Shown here: positions 1 through 7,784 of the stretch, one piece after another | Layout: every line of letters begins with the position of its first letter | Position numbering within the stretch: the first letter of the stretch is position 1 | NCBI GenBank assembly: GCA_002747175.1 | Contig: PDTK01000036.1 | Location: 1 to 55,726, forward strand | DNA: 55,726 nucleotides | Direction: 5' to 3' | Origin: Deltaproteobacteria bacterium | Lineage (GTDB): Bacteria; Desulfobacterota; Desulfobacteria; Desulfobacterales; Desulfosarcinaceae | Made by a program: the position numbers and the translations under genes | The notes under the pieces: model-generated | What the model was told of the DNA's origin: nothing | What the model saw: only the letters and a program-made list of their open reading frames with translations | The model's database searches: none

Positions 1-110
1 AGGACTGAGTGCTGAGTGCTGAGGCGGGGAACCCGCAATCCATGTACCCCAGCCCATTTTCTTGTTTTTTTTGACAGGAACTGAAGTGTCAGGCACTAAG
101 GAGAAAACCG

Positions 111-209
111 ATGAAACGCTTCGCACACCTCATTTTACTGATTATCGCAGCGACCCTGTGCGGTTGCGGCGGGTCGGGAAGCAGCAGCCAGTGGAGCGTT
201 GCCCTGTGA
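111..209 (+). CDS. Very small lipoprotein-like ORF (32 aa)
   Basis: The ORF has a good ribosome site (AAGGAG at 98-103, seven bases before ATG). The product is almost entirely a lipoprotein signal peptide: a charged start (MKR), a hydrophobic core and a lipobox L16-C17-G18-C19, followed by only 13 residues. Its TGA stop lies inside the sequence CCCTGTGAACGCTTAC, which is one end of the family-A repeat. The ORF therefore looks like a longer lipoprotein cut short by that element, or a genuine entericidin-sized lipopeptide. Cysteines 17 and 19 and the following GGSG sit at the same positions as in the next gene, which suggests duplication of the signal peptide. Function unknown. Confidence 0.45.
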   Translation: MKRFAHLILLIIAATLCGCGGSGSSSQWSVAL

Positions 210-217
210 ACGCTTAC
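201..217 (+). repeat. Family-A repeat, isolated right end
   Basis: The 17-base motif ends CCCTGTGAACGCTTAC. It matches the right ends of the longer copies near 4860, 15736, 23840 and 51384. No left end is visible here. It provides the stop codon of the small lipoprotein ORF. Confidence 0.6.
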
Positions 218-249
218 AACAGAACTACGTTAAAAATTGGAGAATGATC

Positions 250-1662
250 ATGAAAAATCTTGTATGCATTCTGTTATTCCTTTTCCTATTGATGATTTGT
301 GGATGCGGCGGGTCAGGCGGTGACGGATCCAGCCAACTGACGGAAAAACAGAATATGGATAATCAAATCCAGGACAGTCCGGACGGTGGCGGTTTATTCC
401 AACCAAACGAAAGCCAATCCATCAATAAACAGCCGGATGCGATGAAGGCGTCTGTACAGTTAGAATCTTTTTCTTTTCTTATTACTTTTGATCCCGGCTG
501 TGTCTGGATAGCACAACGCTGTGCAATAGAAGGTTTGCAATACGAGACCGATTCACTATCCGGTGTGACCGATGAAAACGGAACATTCAATTACTACGAG
601 GGCGAAACCATTGAATTTAAGACAGGCGATGTCGTAATTGGCCAAATTGCAGCTCAAGATATAGCACATGATAAGATTGTCACGCCGATCGATTTGGTCC
701 CCGGTGCACGTGATATTTATGAATTCGCGGCACCTGACATCGGTCCATACGAGTTGGAGGTGATAGAATCGACACTCTCCCAACAGAATCTCGATATGTC
801 TCAGATCGCTTTAAGAACGCGGGATCAATATGAACCTGCCGTATCTAATATTACCAATTTTTTGCAAATATTGGATGAAGACCACATATCTATAAACGGA
901 ATCGAGATATCACCGGGGACCAAAGAATTTTTAAATGATAAAACGATCAATTTTTTTCAAGAACAAGAGGAATTCGGGGCTGATCCCATATTTTCGGAAT
1001 TTCTGCCGGTATTGTTTACCGATACGAAACACCCGGAAAGGGAAACGCAATGCCTTATCGATCTGGCACATGGGTTCCTTAAACGCAATAGATTTAAGAA
1101 TATCGATTATTATGTGATCTCCGCTTGTGAATTCTGGCCGGGAATCGTGAGAGTGCATTATAAGGACGACGTTAGTATTGCCGAAATGATTCATCTGGTT
1201 GAAAGCTATGGCCATGATTACGAATTGCCCCGGTACTTTTGGGACCATGAATCTTTTCACAAAATTACCTTAATCCCCGAGAATGGTGATCAACTTGAAA
1301 CTTATCCTGATGACTGGTGGCCGATAGCGAACATTTTTGCAGAAAGCGATTTGGTATTAAAAGCATGTCCTTTATCTGTTTTCGATTATGGGGGAGACGA
1401 TGATGGTTGGCCGACAACGCATCGCATTCCTGGTACCGAGCATATTTACCTCCAATTAAAACCGGAAGTCACTTATCAGGAGGCCAAGGCATTGATAGAA
1501 TCGGTAGGCGAGTTTACGGAATGTGGAAGTATTTGCAAATGCTGGAAAGACCATGAGGTCCATGTGCCGGAGGGTGAGGAGAACAAGTGGGCCGAGATAT
1601 ATGGTTCCCATGACATCGTCGAAAAAACCGAATTGGAACCTATACTAAAGGCTCAATTATAA
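250..1662 (+). CDS. Secreted lipoprotein with two tandem C-terminal repeats
   Basis: This 470-aa protein begins with a lipoprotein signal (lipobox I16-C17-G18-C19). The ATG at 250 is chosen because GGAG lies seven bases upstream; the ATG at 244 is too close. Residues of about 75-205 form a block with a G-x-x-Y...G-x-T...G-x-F start, TPIDLVPG, and NIxxFLQxLD...NGI near its end. I have seen this style in proteobacterial surface lipoproteins but cannot name a family. The C-terminus holds two related segments (about 298-375 and 398-462). Each has a V-x-V/L-x-x-K...V-S/T...E...ES-x-G strand-helix part, then an acidic segment with I/V-x-x-P-E and a W, recalling subtilase prodomain-like folds (inference). 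The substrate or partner is unknown. It is probably monocistronic, with a terminator at 1763. Confidence 0.75.
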   Translation: MKNLVCILLFLFLLMICGCGGSGGDGSSQLTEKQNMDNQIQDSPDGGGLFQPNESQSINKQPDAMKASVQLESFSFLITFDPGCVWIAQRCAIEGLQYETDSLSGVTDENGTFNYYEGETIEFKTGDVVIGQIAAQDIAHDKIVTPIDLVPGARDIYEFAAPDIGPYELEVIESTLSQQNLDMSQIALRTRDQYEPAVSNITNFLQILDEDHISINGIEISPGTKEFLNDKTINFFQEQEEFGADPIFSEFLPVLFTDTKHPERETQCLIDLAHGFLKRNRFKNIDYYVISACEFWPGIVRVHYKDDVSIAEMIHLVESYGHDYELPRYFWDHESFHKITLIPENGDQLETYPDDWWPIANIFAESDLVLKACPLSVFDYGGDDDGWPTTHRIPGTEHIYLQLKPEVTYQEAKALIESVGEFTECGSICKCWKDHEVHVPEGEENKWAEIYGSHDIVEKTELEPILKAQL

Positions 1663-1762
1663 AGGATCAATTTTTAAAAACAAGTATCTTGCCAGGGTGA
1701 ATGTCATTTTTGAAAAAGCCCTTTAAGACGAGAAGAAGGTTTGATGAAAACAAACCAGGTTT

Positions 1763-1791
1763 CGCACCCCGGAAAGGGGTGCGTTTTTTTT
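1763..1791 (+). terminator. Intrinsic terminator of the lipoprotein gene
   Basis: A perfect 8-bp stem, CGCACCCC / GGGGTGCG with a GGAAA loop, is followed directly by eight T residues. It lies 101 bases after the lipoprotein stop. Confidence 0.9.
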
Positions 1792-1906
1792 ACAAAGCGC
1801 TTGTAAATATTGATGGTTTCGTAAAAAATCGCCAAATATTGAAGCCTGCGGCAAAAGGTGATATCAACCTTCGGATTGCGTTCTCGTACAAAGGAGTTTT
1901 TGTCAT

Positions 1907-2362
1907 ATGAATCCGAAAGGCGCTTCAGGCGGACTTTATCCCGAAATGCCGCGTCCAGCCGTAGGGGCGGTGGTCTTTAAAGATGATGCTGTTTTGTTGG
2001 TCAAACGGGGCAAGGCACCGGCATGCGGTATGTGGGCCATTCCCGGGGGCAGCGTGCATTTGGGCGAGACCCTGCAGGCGGCTGCCGAGCGGGAAATTTT
2101 GGAGGAGACCGGTGTGGTGATCCGGGCCGGTGATCCGGTCCTGGTGTTTGACAACATTCAACACGATGCCCAGGGAGATATCCAATTTCATTATGTGATC
2201 GTGGATATGGCGGCCGAGTATATCCGGGGTCGGCCCCGCGCTGCCGCCGATGCCGCCGATGCACGCTGGGTCCGGGAGGACGAATTGAAACACCTGACCG
2301 TCAGCCATCCAACGCTTCAGCTTTTGAAGGAAAAATATCATTTCGGAGAAAAGCAAACCTGA
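1907..2362 (+). CDS. Nudix hydrolase
   Basis: A 151-aa Nudix-fold pyrophosphohydrolase. The Nudix box is complete at about residues 45-67 (G-x5-E-x7-R-E-x-x-E-E-x-G-V), with the REILEE metal-binding core. The N-terminal RPAVGAVVF strand and the AIPGG loop resemble ADP-ribose or nucleotide-sugar hydrolases, but the substrate cannot be fixed from sequence. AAAGGAG precedes the ATG. Its TGA is one base before the next ATG, so it is probably cotranscribed with the thioredoxin/HEAT gene. Confidence 0.88.
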   Translation: MNPKGASGGLYPEMPRPAVGAVVFKDDAVLLVKRGKAPACGMWAIPGGSVHLGETLQAAAEREILEETGVVIRAGDPVLVFDNIQHDAQGDIQFHYVIVDMAAEYIRGRPRAAADAADARWVREDELKHLTVSHPTLQLLKEKYHFGEKQT

Positions 2363-2363
2363 C

Positions 2364-3338
2364 ATGACGCCAATTTTTAATGAACAGGAACGGGCACAGG
2401 TCCGGACGTGGGGAAAAAGCCTCGGCCGTGACAGGCCCCTTCGATTTGCGACCGTTGGCCACACGGCGGATGACCGATTCAAGGCCTTCGCAAATTCGCT
2501 GACCGATCTGGCACCTCGTGTGCAGTCCAAAAAAGACGGAGATACCCCGGTTGCGCTGCCCAGCCTGTTGGTCGGCAACCGGGTGATCTATCAGGCCCTG
2601 CCAAGGAAGAAGGAATTGGCTCCCTTCCTAGCGGTGCTGGCCGATGTCGAGGCCTTTTCCGAGCGCATCGCCCCCGATGTGCGCCAACGGCTGGCCCGGT
2701 TGATGCTGCCGGCGCTTATCAAGGTTTACGTGACGCCCCACTGCCCCCATTGCCCGGCTGCCGTGATGCTTCTGCTGGGGTTGGCGGCTTGCAGTGATCG
2801 GGTCCGGGTAACGGTCATCGACGGGGAATTGTTCCCCGATACCGCTGCAAAGGACCGTGTCAGCGCCGCCCCCACGATTGTCCTTGACGATCGGTTCCGC
2901 TGGACCGGCAATGTGGACGCCGGAGAACTGGTAACCTTGATGCTGGATCGAGACCCGGCAAGCCTGGGCGCAGACGCCCTGAGAAGCATGATCGAAGACG
3001 GCAACGCCGAGCAGGTGGCCGGCATGATGATCGAACGCGGCAAAATTTTCAAAGGCTTTATCGAACTGCTGGCCCACCCCCGCTGGTCGGTACGGCTGGG
3101 TGCCATGGTTGCATTCGAGACCCTGGCGGAGGCAGACGCTGAACTGGCGGGCGGGGTTGTCGACCCCTTGGTCCATATCTTCGGCGACGTGGACGATATG
3201 GTCAAGGGAGACCTGTTGCATGTATTGGGCGAGTCTGGCAGCCAATCGGCGTTGCCGTTCATGCAAAATGTGGCTGCCGGCGATTATGACGAGGAGGTCC
3301 GGATCGCTGCCCGGGAGGCGATCGAACAATTGGGGTGA
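2364..3338 (+). CDS. Thioredoxin-fold protein with C-terminal HEAT-like repeats
   Basis: A 324-aa cytoplasmic protein in three parts. Residues 1-110 are an N-terminal thioredoxin-like half without an active-site pair, as in PDO/AhpF-type tandem folds. Residues 117-195 are a glutaredoxin-like domain with a redox motif C127-P-H-C130 and the cis-proline segment SAAPTIV. Residues of about 225-324 are helical pairs resembling HEAT/PBS repeats (RWSVRLGAMVAFE, GDVDDMVKGDLLHVLG, DEEVRIAAREAIEQLG). A disulfide-handling role is likely. The HEAT part may dock a partner. It is tightly coupled to the Nudix gene. Confidence 0.8.
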   Translation: MTPIFNEQERAQVRTWGKSLGRDRPLRFATVGHTADDRFKAFANSLTDLAPRVQSKKDGDTPVALPSLLVGNRVIYQALPRKKELAPFLAVLADVEAFSERIAPDVRQRLARLMLPALIKVYVTPHCPHCPAAVMLLLGLAACSDRVRVTVIDGELFPDTAAKDRVSAAPTIVLDDRFRWTGNVDAGELVTLMLDRDPASLGADALRSMIEDGNAEQVAGMMIERGKIFKGFIELLAHPRWSVRLGAMVAFETLAEADAELAGGVVDPLVHIFGDVDDMVKGDLLHVLGESGSQSALPFMQNVAAGDYDEEVRIAAREAIEQLG

Positions 3339-3369
3339 AGCATTGGCGCCGAGCCCCGCGCATTCAAGG

Positions 3370-3666
3370 CTATCGTCTTTCCCCGTCTTTCCAGTCCCGG
3401 TAGCGGTAGAGGTCTTTTTCCAGAAAATAGAGGCAGGCCAGAAAAAAAGCCGCGTCGTCCAGTTGCCCCAATCCGGGAATGAAATCGTTGATCAGATCGA
3501 TGGGCATCAATATGTAGCCCACCGCCAAGATGAAAATCATACCCGAAAGGGGAGAGATATCCCGGTAGCGGCCGGCCGCGTAATCGCCGACCAGGAGCAG
3601 GAGCAGACGCAGGTCCTCCAGCAGGCGTTTGAACAGATTGAGATGGAACGGTGTTGGGCTCGGCAT
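3370..3666 (-). CDS. DUF1232 (YkvA-like) small membrane protein
   Basis: A 98-aa protein with a hydrophobic pair centred on the signature ILAVGYILMPIDLINDFIPG-x-G-x-L-D-D, typical of DUF1232. The ATG at 3666 is preferred because AAGGAG lies seven bases upstream; a TTG at 3684 has no such site. It converges on the thioredoxin/HEAT gene with about 30 bp between the stops. The biochemical function of the family is unknown. Confidence 0.85.
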   Translation of the reverse strand: MPSPTPFHLNLFKRLLEDLRLLLLLVGDYAAGRYRDISPLSGMIFILAVGYILMPIDLINDFIPGLGQLDDAAFFLACLYFLEKDLYRYRDWKDGERR

Positions 3667-3783
3667 GTATACACTCCTTGGCAATCAAGCGAGATGGGGA
3701 TGTGAAGACCGCATCAATATTACGCCATCGTGGCGTTCTCTGTTTTTCTTAAAAGCTTTTTATCATTTGCAGGAGACAATACC

Positions 3784-3975
3784 ATGAACACGCAAACGCT
3801 TATCCTCACGGTCATGATTTTCTGGTTGATTATGGGGCTGGCCTTCTTATCGGCCTATTCGGAAGTCAAACGCACCGGCGGCACCCTGATAGATGCCATG
3901 CACAACCACGAGAGTTTATTTTTTTTCATCAGTCTTGTCGTGGGGCTGGTGGTCCTGGCGTTCAGAATCGTTTGA
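3784..3975 (+). CDS. Small two-helix membrane protein (63 aa)
   Basis: The ORF starts at ATG 3784 after AGGAG. It encodes one transmembrane helix (about residues 5-23), a polar loop with SEVKRTGGT, and a second helix (about 44-62). It has no recognisable family motif. Convergent with trmJ, only 19 bp apart. Judged real on the ribosome site and topology; function unknown. Confidence 0.6.
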   Translation: MNTQTLILTVMIFWLIMGLAFLSAYSEVKRTGGTLIDAMHNHESLFFFISLVVGLVVLAFRIV

Positions 3976-3994
3976 GTTCTCAGGGTGCCCGATC

Positions 3995-4759
3995 TCATTT
4001 TTTTGTACTCAATTCGCGCCGCTGCCCTTCGATCCAGTCGATCCGGCTCCATAACCCTTGCAGGATGCGGACCTCTCTGTCGCTGAGACCGGTGCGGCCG
4101 AACAGACGCCGAAAGGCACGCAGGATGTGATCCGGGTTCTGGTGATCCAGATATTCTACTTCAACCAGTGTCCGACGCATATGCCGGAACATATTTTCGA
4201 TATTCCGGGTTGGTGCCGTGGGCGGACGGTCCTCAGGGTGTCCATCGGTATGCAGGGCCTTTTTATGCAATTCGTATAAAACCAGGGCCACCGCATGGGA
4301 CAGGTTCATGGACGGATAGGCATCGTGTGTGGGAATGGTGAGGAATGCCTGGCACAGGTCCAGCTCATCGGTGTGCAATCCGCGGTCCTCGCGTCCGAAT
4401 ACGAACGCCACCCGGCTATTGGAAGACTGGGAGAGCGCCTGGCGGGCGGATTGCTCCGGGCTGAGGCAACCCTCGCGATATTTCCCGAATCGTCGGGTAG
4501 TGCCGAAAGACAGATGACAGTCGTCCAATGCCGCCTGTAGGCTGGGGTAGACCGTTGCGCTGTTCAAGATTGATTCGGCCCCCAGCGCCATGCGCCGTGC
4601 ATCCAGGGATCGATAGGATGGGCAGGGATTGACCAGGCGAAGATCGCTGACCCCAAAGTTCATCATACAACGGCACACGGACCCCACGTTGAGCGGCCCC
4701 TGGGGGGCTACCAGAATGACGCTGACCATATTGGAGATGGTATCCAGCAACCCGGCCAA
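3995..4759 (-). CDS. trmJ: tRNA (Cm32/Um32) methyltransferase, TrmJ-like
   Basis: A 254-aa SPOUT-class (SpoU/TrmH) enzyme expected to 2'-O-methylate tRNA position 32 using SAM. Visible family motifs are N-V-G-S-V-C-R near residue 25, VFGREDRGL in the middle, and IPT...YPSMNLSHAVALVLYEL forming the knotted cofactor site. The C-terminal helical extension is as in TrmJ rather than TrmH. Start: the TTG at 4759 has AAGGA about five bases upstream. The ATG at 4729 lacks a ribosome site and would trim ten residues. Confidence 0.85.
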   Translation of the reverse strand: MAGLLDTISNMVSVILVAPQGPLNVGSVCRCMMNFGVSDLRLVNPCPSYRSLDARRMALGAESILNSATVYPSLQAALDDCHLSFGTTRRFGKYREGCLSPEQSARQALSQSSNSRVAFVFGREDRGLHTDELDLCQAFLTIPTHDAYPSMNLSHAVALVLYELHKKALHTDGHPEDRPPTAPTRNIENMFRHMRRTLVEVEYLDHQNPDHILRAFRRLFGRTGLSDREVRILQGLWSRIDWIEGQRRELSTKK

Positions 4760-5061
4760 TGCTTTCCTTTCAACTTAAAATAAGTGTTTCGCTTTCAGCC
4801 GCTGACGTATGGGGTATAGGGGTATAACTTCAAGTGCCCGGTAACAAAGCAGATGCGGTGCCCTGTGAACGCTTGCCCGCCCGATTCCCTGGCGACAGCA
4901 AAAATGGCACAGGTTCACGGAGCTGTCAATATTGACAAACGCTTAAAAGTCGGGAAGGACATGCCTGGTGACTTTTTACGAAACGATCATAGATAGATCA
5001 TATACTTATTTTCGGACGGACACGCAATTTTGTCCATCCAGGTCCAAGACGAGGGTGCAAA
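4760..5061. other. Divergent intergenic region, trmJ / pyrF
   Basis: About 300 bp without a gene. It holds a degenerate family-A repeat (4781-4875) and, just before pyrF, a remnant that matches one end of the family-B repeat (TTCGGACGGACAC near 5011-5023). A TTGACA hexamer occurs at about 4936, but I see no convincing -10 at proper spacing, so no promoter is called. Confidence 0.5.
4781..4875 (+). repeat. Family-A dispersed repeat, left end degenerate
   Basis: From 4803 the sequence follows the family consensus: GACGTATGGG, then CTTCAAGTGCCCGGTAACAA, then GATGCGGTGCCCTGTGAACG and CTTGC at the end. The left end (TAAGTGTTTCGC) is only loosely like GTAAGCGTTTAC of the intact copies. Confidence 0.65.
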
Positions 5062-5790
5062 ATGAAATCCGCCAAAGACTACATCGTATTTCCGCTGGAC
5101 GTTTCCAGCCCGCAAGAAGCAAAGTCGCTGATCAGCCAACTGGCCGACGACGTGGGGGTGTTCAAGGTTGGCCTGGAACTGTTCATCCGGTCGGGGCCGG
5201 AACTGGTACGCTGGATCCGGCAGGCCGGCAGTGCCAGGGTGTTTCTGGATCTGAAACTTCACGACATCCCGGTGACGGTCAAGCGTGCCATGACCCAGGT
5301 CGCCGAACTGGGGGTTTTTCTGGCAACGGTTCATTGCGGTGAAAGCCGGTCGATGCTCGATGCAGCTGTAGAGGGGGCCGGTGGACACGTGAATGTTCTC
5401 GGGGTAACGGTGCTGACCAGCATCTCGCCGGAAGACATTGCCGGGGCAGGCTATGCGCAGCCCTATGCATCGGATCTGAAGTCCCTGGTGTTGAAAAAAG
5501 CCGGTATGGCCAGGGCCGCGGGTTGTGCCGGTGTGGTCTGCTCCGGCAGGGAGGTCGAAGGCATCAAGACCGCCTTAGGGAAATCTTTTCTTGCGGTTAC
5601 GCCCGGTATCCGACCGGCCGGCGGCACGGTCATGTCCGACGATCAATCCCGGATCGTGACCCCGGCCATGGCCATTCAGCGCGGGGCCGATTATCTGGTC
5701 ATCGGCCGTCCGATTCGGGATGCGGACGATCCCCGGGCCGCCGCTCAGGCCATTGCCGATGAAATTCGAAGTGAGATCAATGGTGCTTGA
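5062..5790 (+). CDS. pyrF: Orotidine 5'-phosphate decarboxylase
   Basis: A 242-aa TIM-barrel enzyme converting OMP to UMP, the last step of de novo pyrimidine synthesis. The catalytic D-x-K-x-x-D is D63-L-K65-L-H-D68, with D13 and K35 completing the charged network. The phosphate-binding region VTPGIRP and the C-terminal YLVIGRPI are intact. Normal length for the family. It stands alone between trmJ and the lysC operon. GAGGG precedes the ATG. Confidence 0.95.
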   Translation: MKSAKDYIVFPLDVSSPQEAKSLISQLADDVGVFKVGLELFIRSGPELVRWIRQAGSARVFLDLKLHDIPVTVKRAMTQVAELGVFLATVHCGESRSMLDAAVEGAGGHVNVLGVTVLTSISPEDIAGAGYAQPYASDLKSLVLKKAGMARAAGCAGVVCSGREVEGIKTALGKSFLAVTPGIRPAGGTVMSDDQSRIVTPAMAIQRGADYLVIGRPIRDADDPRAAAQAIADEIRSEINGA

Positions 5791-5799
5791 ATGTTCGCG

Positions 5800-5892
5800 T
5801 TATCCCACCCAATATCGCCAACAGGCAACGGCCACGATCAAACCACAGATCAGGAGAATCAAGGCGATCTGGTCGGGTGAAAAACGCTTCAT
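5800..5892 (-). CDS. Possible 30-aa single-helix membrane protein
   Basis: The reading frame on the minus strand starts MKRFSPDQ, continues as an 18-residue hydrophobic helix (IALILLICGLIVAVACWR) and ends YWVG. It lies just downstream of lysC in the same direction. There is no clear ribosome site. The helix with flanking charges is suggestive but the ORF is short enough to be chance. Confidence 0.35.
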   Translation of the reverse strand: MKRFSPDQIALILLICGLIVAVACWRYWVG

Positions 5893-5951
5893 GGCCGTAG
5901 GCTTGGCTGTCCACAGTTATCGTTTAAATTCGGGCCATGCGGTCAGGGCTT

Positions 5952-7172
5952 TCAGTCATCACGGTCCAGCCCAAAGGCGGTATGCAACACCCTGACGGCC
6001 AGTTCAGCGTATTTTTCTTCGATAATGCACGAGATGCGGATTTCCGAGGTGCTGATCATGATGATGTTGATGCTTTCTCTGGAAAGGGCATTGAACATCA
6101 GCGAAGCCACGCCGGAATGATTTTTCATCCCAACCCCAATGACCGATACCTTGGCGATATCGGGATCGCCGAAGACCTCCTCGGCACCGATTGCCGAGGC
6201 GACTTTTTCCTCGATCTGTATCGCTTTATCGTAGTCGGCCTTGGGAACGGTGAAGGTCAGGTCCGTCTGGCCAGAGGCCCTGGTGTTCTGGATGATCATG
6301 TCCACCAGTATGCCGGACTCGGCCACGGGGGAGAAAATTTTGGCTGCGATGCCAGGCTGATCGGGAACCTTTTTTAGGGTTATACGGGCTTGGTCCAGGT
6401 CGTGGGTGACACCGGATACGACCAACTGCTCCATGACAGACTCCTCCTGAAGAACCATGGTGCCTTCCTCCTCTGAAAACGATGATCGGACATGGACGGG
6501 GATGTTGTACTTTTTGGCAAATCCCACCGAACGGATTTGCAGGACCTTGGCGCCGAGGCTGGCCATGTTCAACATTTCGTCATAAGAAATCTCTTTGATT
6601 TTTCTCGCTTTGGGGCAGATGTTCGGATCTGCCGTGTAGATGCCGTCTACATCCGTGTATATTTCACAGACATCGGCATGCAGGGCCGCCGCGATGGCCA
6701 CCGCCGAGGTGTCCGAGCCGCCCCGGCCCAAGGTTGTGATGTTGCCTCTGATATCGACTCCCTGAAAGCCCGCTATCACAACGATGTTTTGGTCCCTCAG
6801 CAACCGGTTGATGCGGTCGGTACCGATCTCCAGGATACGGGCGTTGCCGTATTCGCAATCGGTGACCACTTCGGCCTGATGCCCCAGCAGGCTCTGTGCC
6901 TTGTATCCCATGCCCTTGAGCATCATGGCCAAAAGGGCTGCGGTGGTCTGTTCGCCGGTGGCCAGCAATACATCCATTTCCCGGCGGTCGGGATTGTCAG
7001 CCGCATGGTTGGCCAGATCAATCAGATGATCGGTGACGCCGGCCATGGCTGACAAAATCACCACCACCTGGTTATCCTGTTTGTGGGTTTTGGTAACGCG
7101 ATTGGCCACGTTGCGGATGTGTGCGATATCGGCAACCGATGTGCCACCGTATTTTTGAACCACTAAAGCCAT
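5952..7172 (-). CDS. lysC: Aspartate kinase
   Basis: A 406-aa enzyme phosphorylating L-aspartate to open the lysine/threonine/methionine pathway. The amino-acid kinase domain begins VVQKYGGTSV, with GRGGSDTSAVAIAAAL and YTDVDGIYTADP downstream. Two C-terminal ACT domains (about residues 260-406) bind the feedback inhibitor. The length fits the monofunctional class with no homoserine dehydrogenase fusion. It is the last large gene of the leftward housekeeping run, 111 bp after tsaE. Confidence 0.95.
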   Translation of the reverse strand: MALVVQKYGGTSVADIAHIRNVANRVTKTHKQDNQVVVILSAMAGVTDHLIDLANHAADNPDRREMDVLLATGEQTTAALLAMMLKGMGYKAQSLLGHQAEVVTDCEYGNARILEIGTDRINRLLRDQNIVVIAGFQGVDIRGNITTLGRGGSDTSAVAIAAALHADVCEIYTDVDGIYTADPNICPKARKIKEISYDEMLNMASLGAKVLQIRSVGFAKKYNIPVHVRSSFSEEEGTMVLQEESVMEQLVVSGVTHDLDQARITLKKVPDQPGIAAKIFSPVAESGILVDMIIQNTRASGQTDLTFTVPKADYDKAIQIEEKVASAIGAEEVFGDPDIAKVSVIGVGMKNHSGVASLMFNALSRESINIIMISTSEIRISCIIEEKYAELAVRVLHTAFGLDRDD

Positions 7173-7283
7173 ATCTCAACACCTTCACCGATTGTTTGGA
7201 TTGTGATGCGGTTCGTGTTCGACGGGATGATCCATCACGACCGAACGCGTATTCCATGGAAGGAGGCGGTCCGCCCCAGGACA

Positions 7284-7784
7284 TTAAACGTCGATGTTCT
7301 TTAACAGATCGGCCGGATCAAGTCCATATGCAATTATGCGGATATGCCGTGATGTTTCACCGGTTACCGTAAAATAAATGTCCAGGCGTCGGGCCGGCCG
7401 GTCACCGGGATGAAGGCGGTCGGCCCATTCCACGGCGGCCACACCGCTTTCGTCAAACAGATCGTCCAGGCCGATGTCGTCCGGATCCACCGGTTGGGGC
7501 AGGCGGTAAAGATCCACATGGTAAAAGGGAAGCCGGCCCGGATATTCGTTTACCAGGGTATAGGTGGGGCTGGTGACGGCGACATCCGCCGGGACATCCA
7601 ATCCCCGTGCGAGTCCCTGGGAGAAGGCGGTCTTGCCGCTTCCCAGATCTCCGTATAACAAAATTGTCAGGCCGTGGTTCAAGCGCATGCCGAGGGTACG
7701 TGCCAGGGCCGCGGTCCGGTCATGGCTCTCCAGGGTGAATTCAGCGGTTGTGGCAGATGGGAAGGAGGAGGCGTCGGCATTCAT
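7284..7784 (-). CDS. tsaE: tRNA t6A biosynthesis ATPase TsaE
   Basis: A 166-aa P-loop ATPase of the TsaBDE complex that makes N6-threonylcarbamoyl-adenosine at tRNA position 37. Walker A GDLGSGKT is at about residues 45-52; TSPTYTLVNEY and the FYHVDLYRL strand are typical. The ATG at 7784 overlaps the TGA of the upstream nnr gene, a classic coupling; a GTG at 7793 is the alternative. Confidence 0.93.
   Translation of the reverse strand: MNADASSFPSATTAEFTLESHDRTAALARTLGMRLNHGLTILLYGDLGSGKTAFSQGLARGLDVPADVAVTSPTYTLVNEYPGRLPFYHVDLYRLPQPVDPDDIGLDDLFDESGVAAVEWADRLHPGDRPARRLDIYFTVTGETSRHIRIIAYGLDPADLLKNIDV

Noticed and set aside
69..97. TTGACA near position 69 as promoter of the first lipoprotein ORF
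   Set aside because: At 17 bp the -10 would be CACTAA, with only two matching bases.
1701..1910. 69-codon ORF between the lipoprotein and Nudix genes
   Set aside because: It runs through the terminator at 1763 and a repeat-like segment, has no ribosome site and no protein-like pattern.
4936..4970. TTGACA as a -35 for pyrF
   Set aside because: No acceptable -10 hexamer at 16-18 bp spacing.
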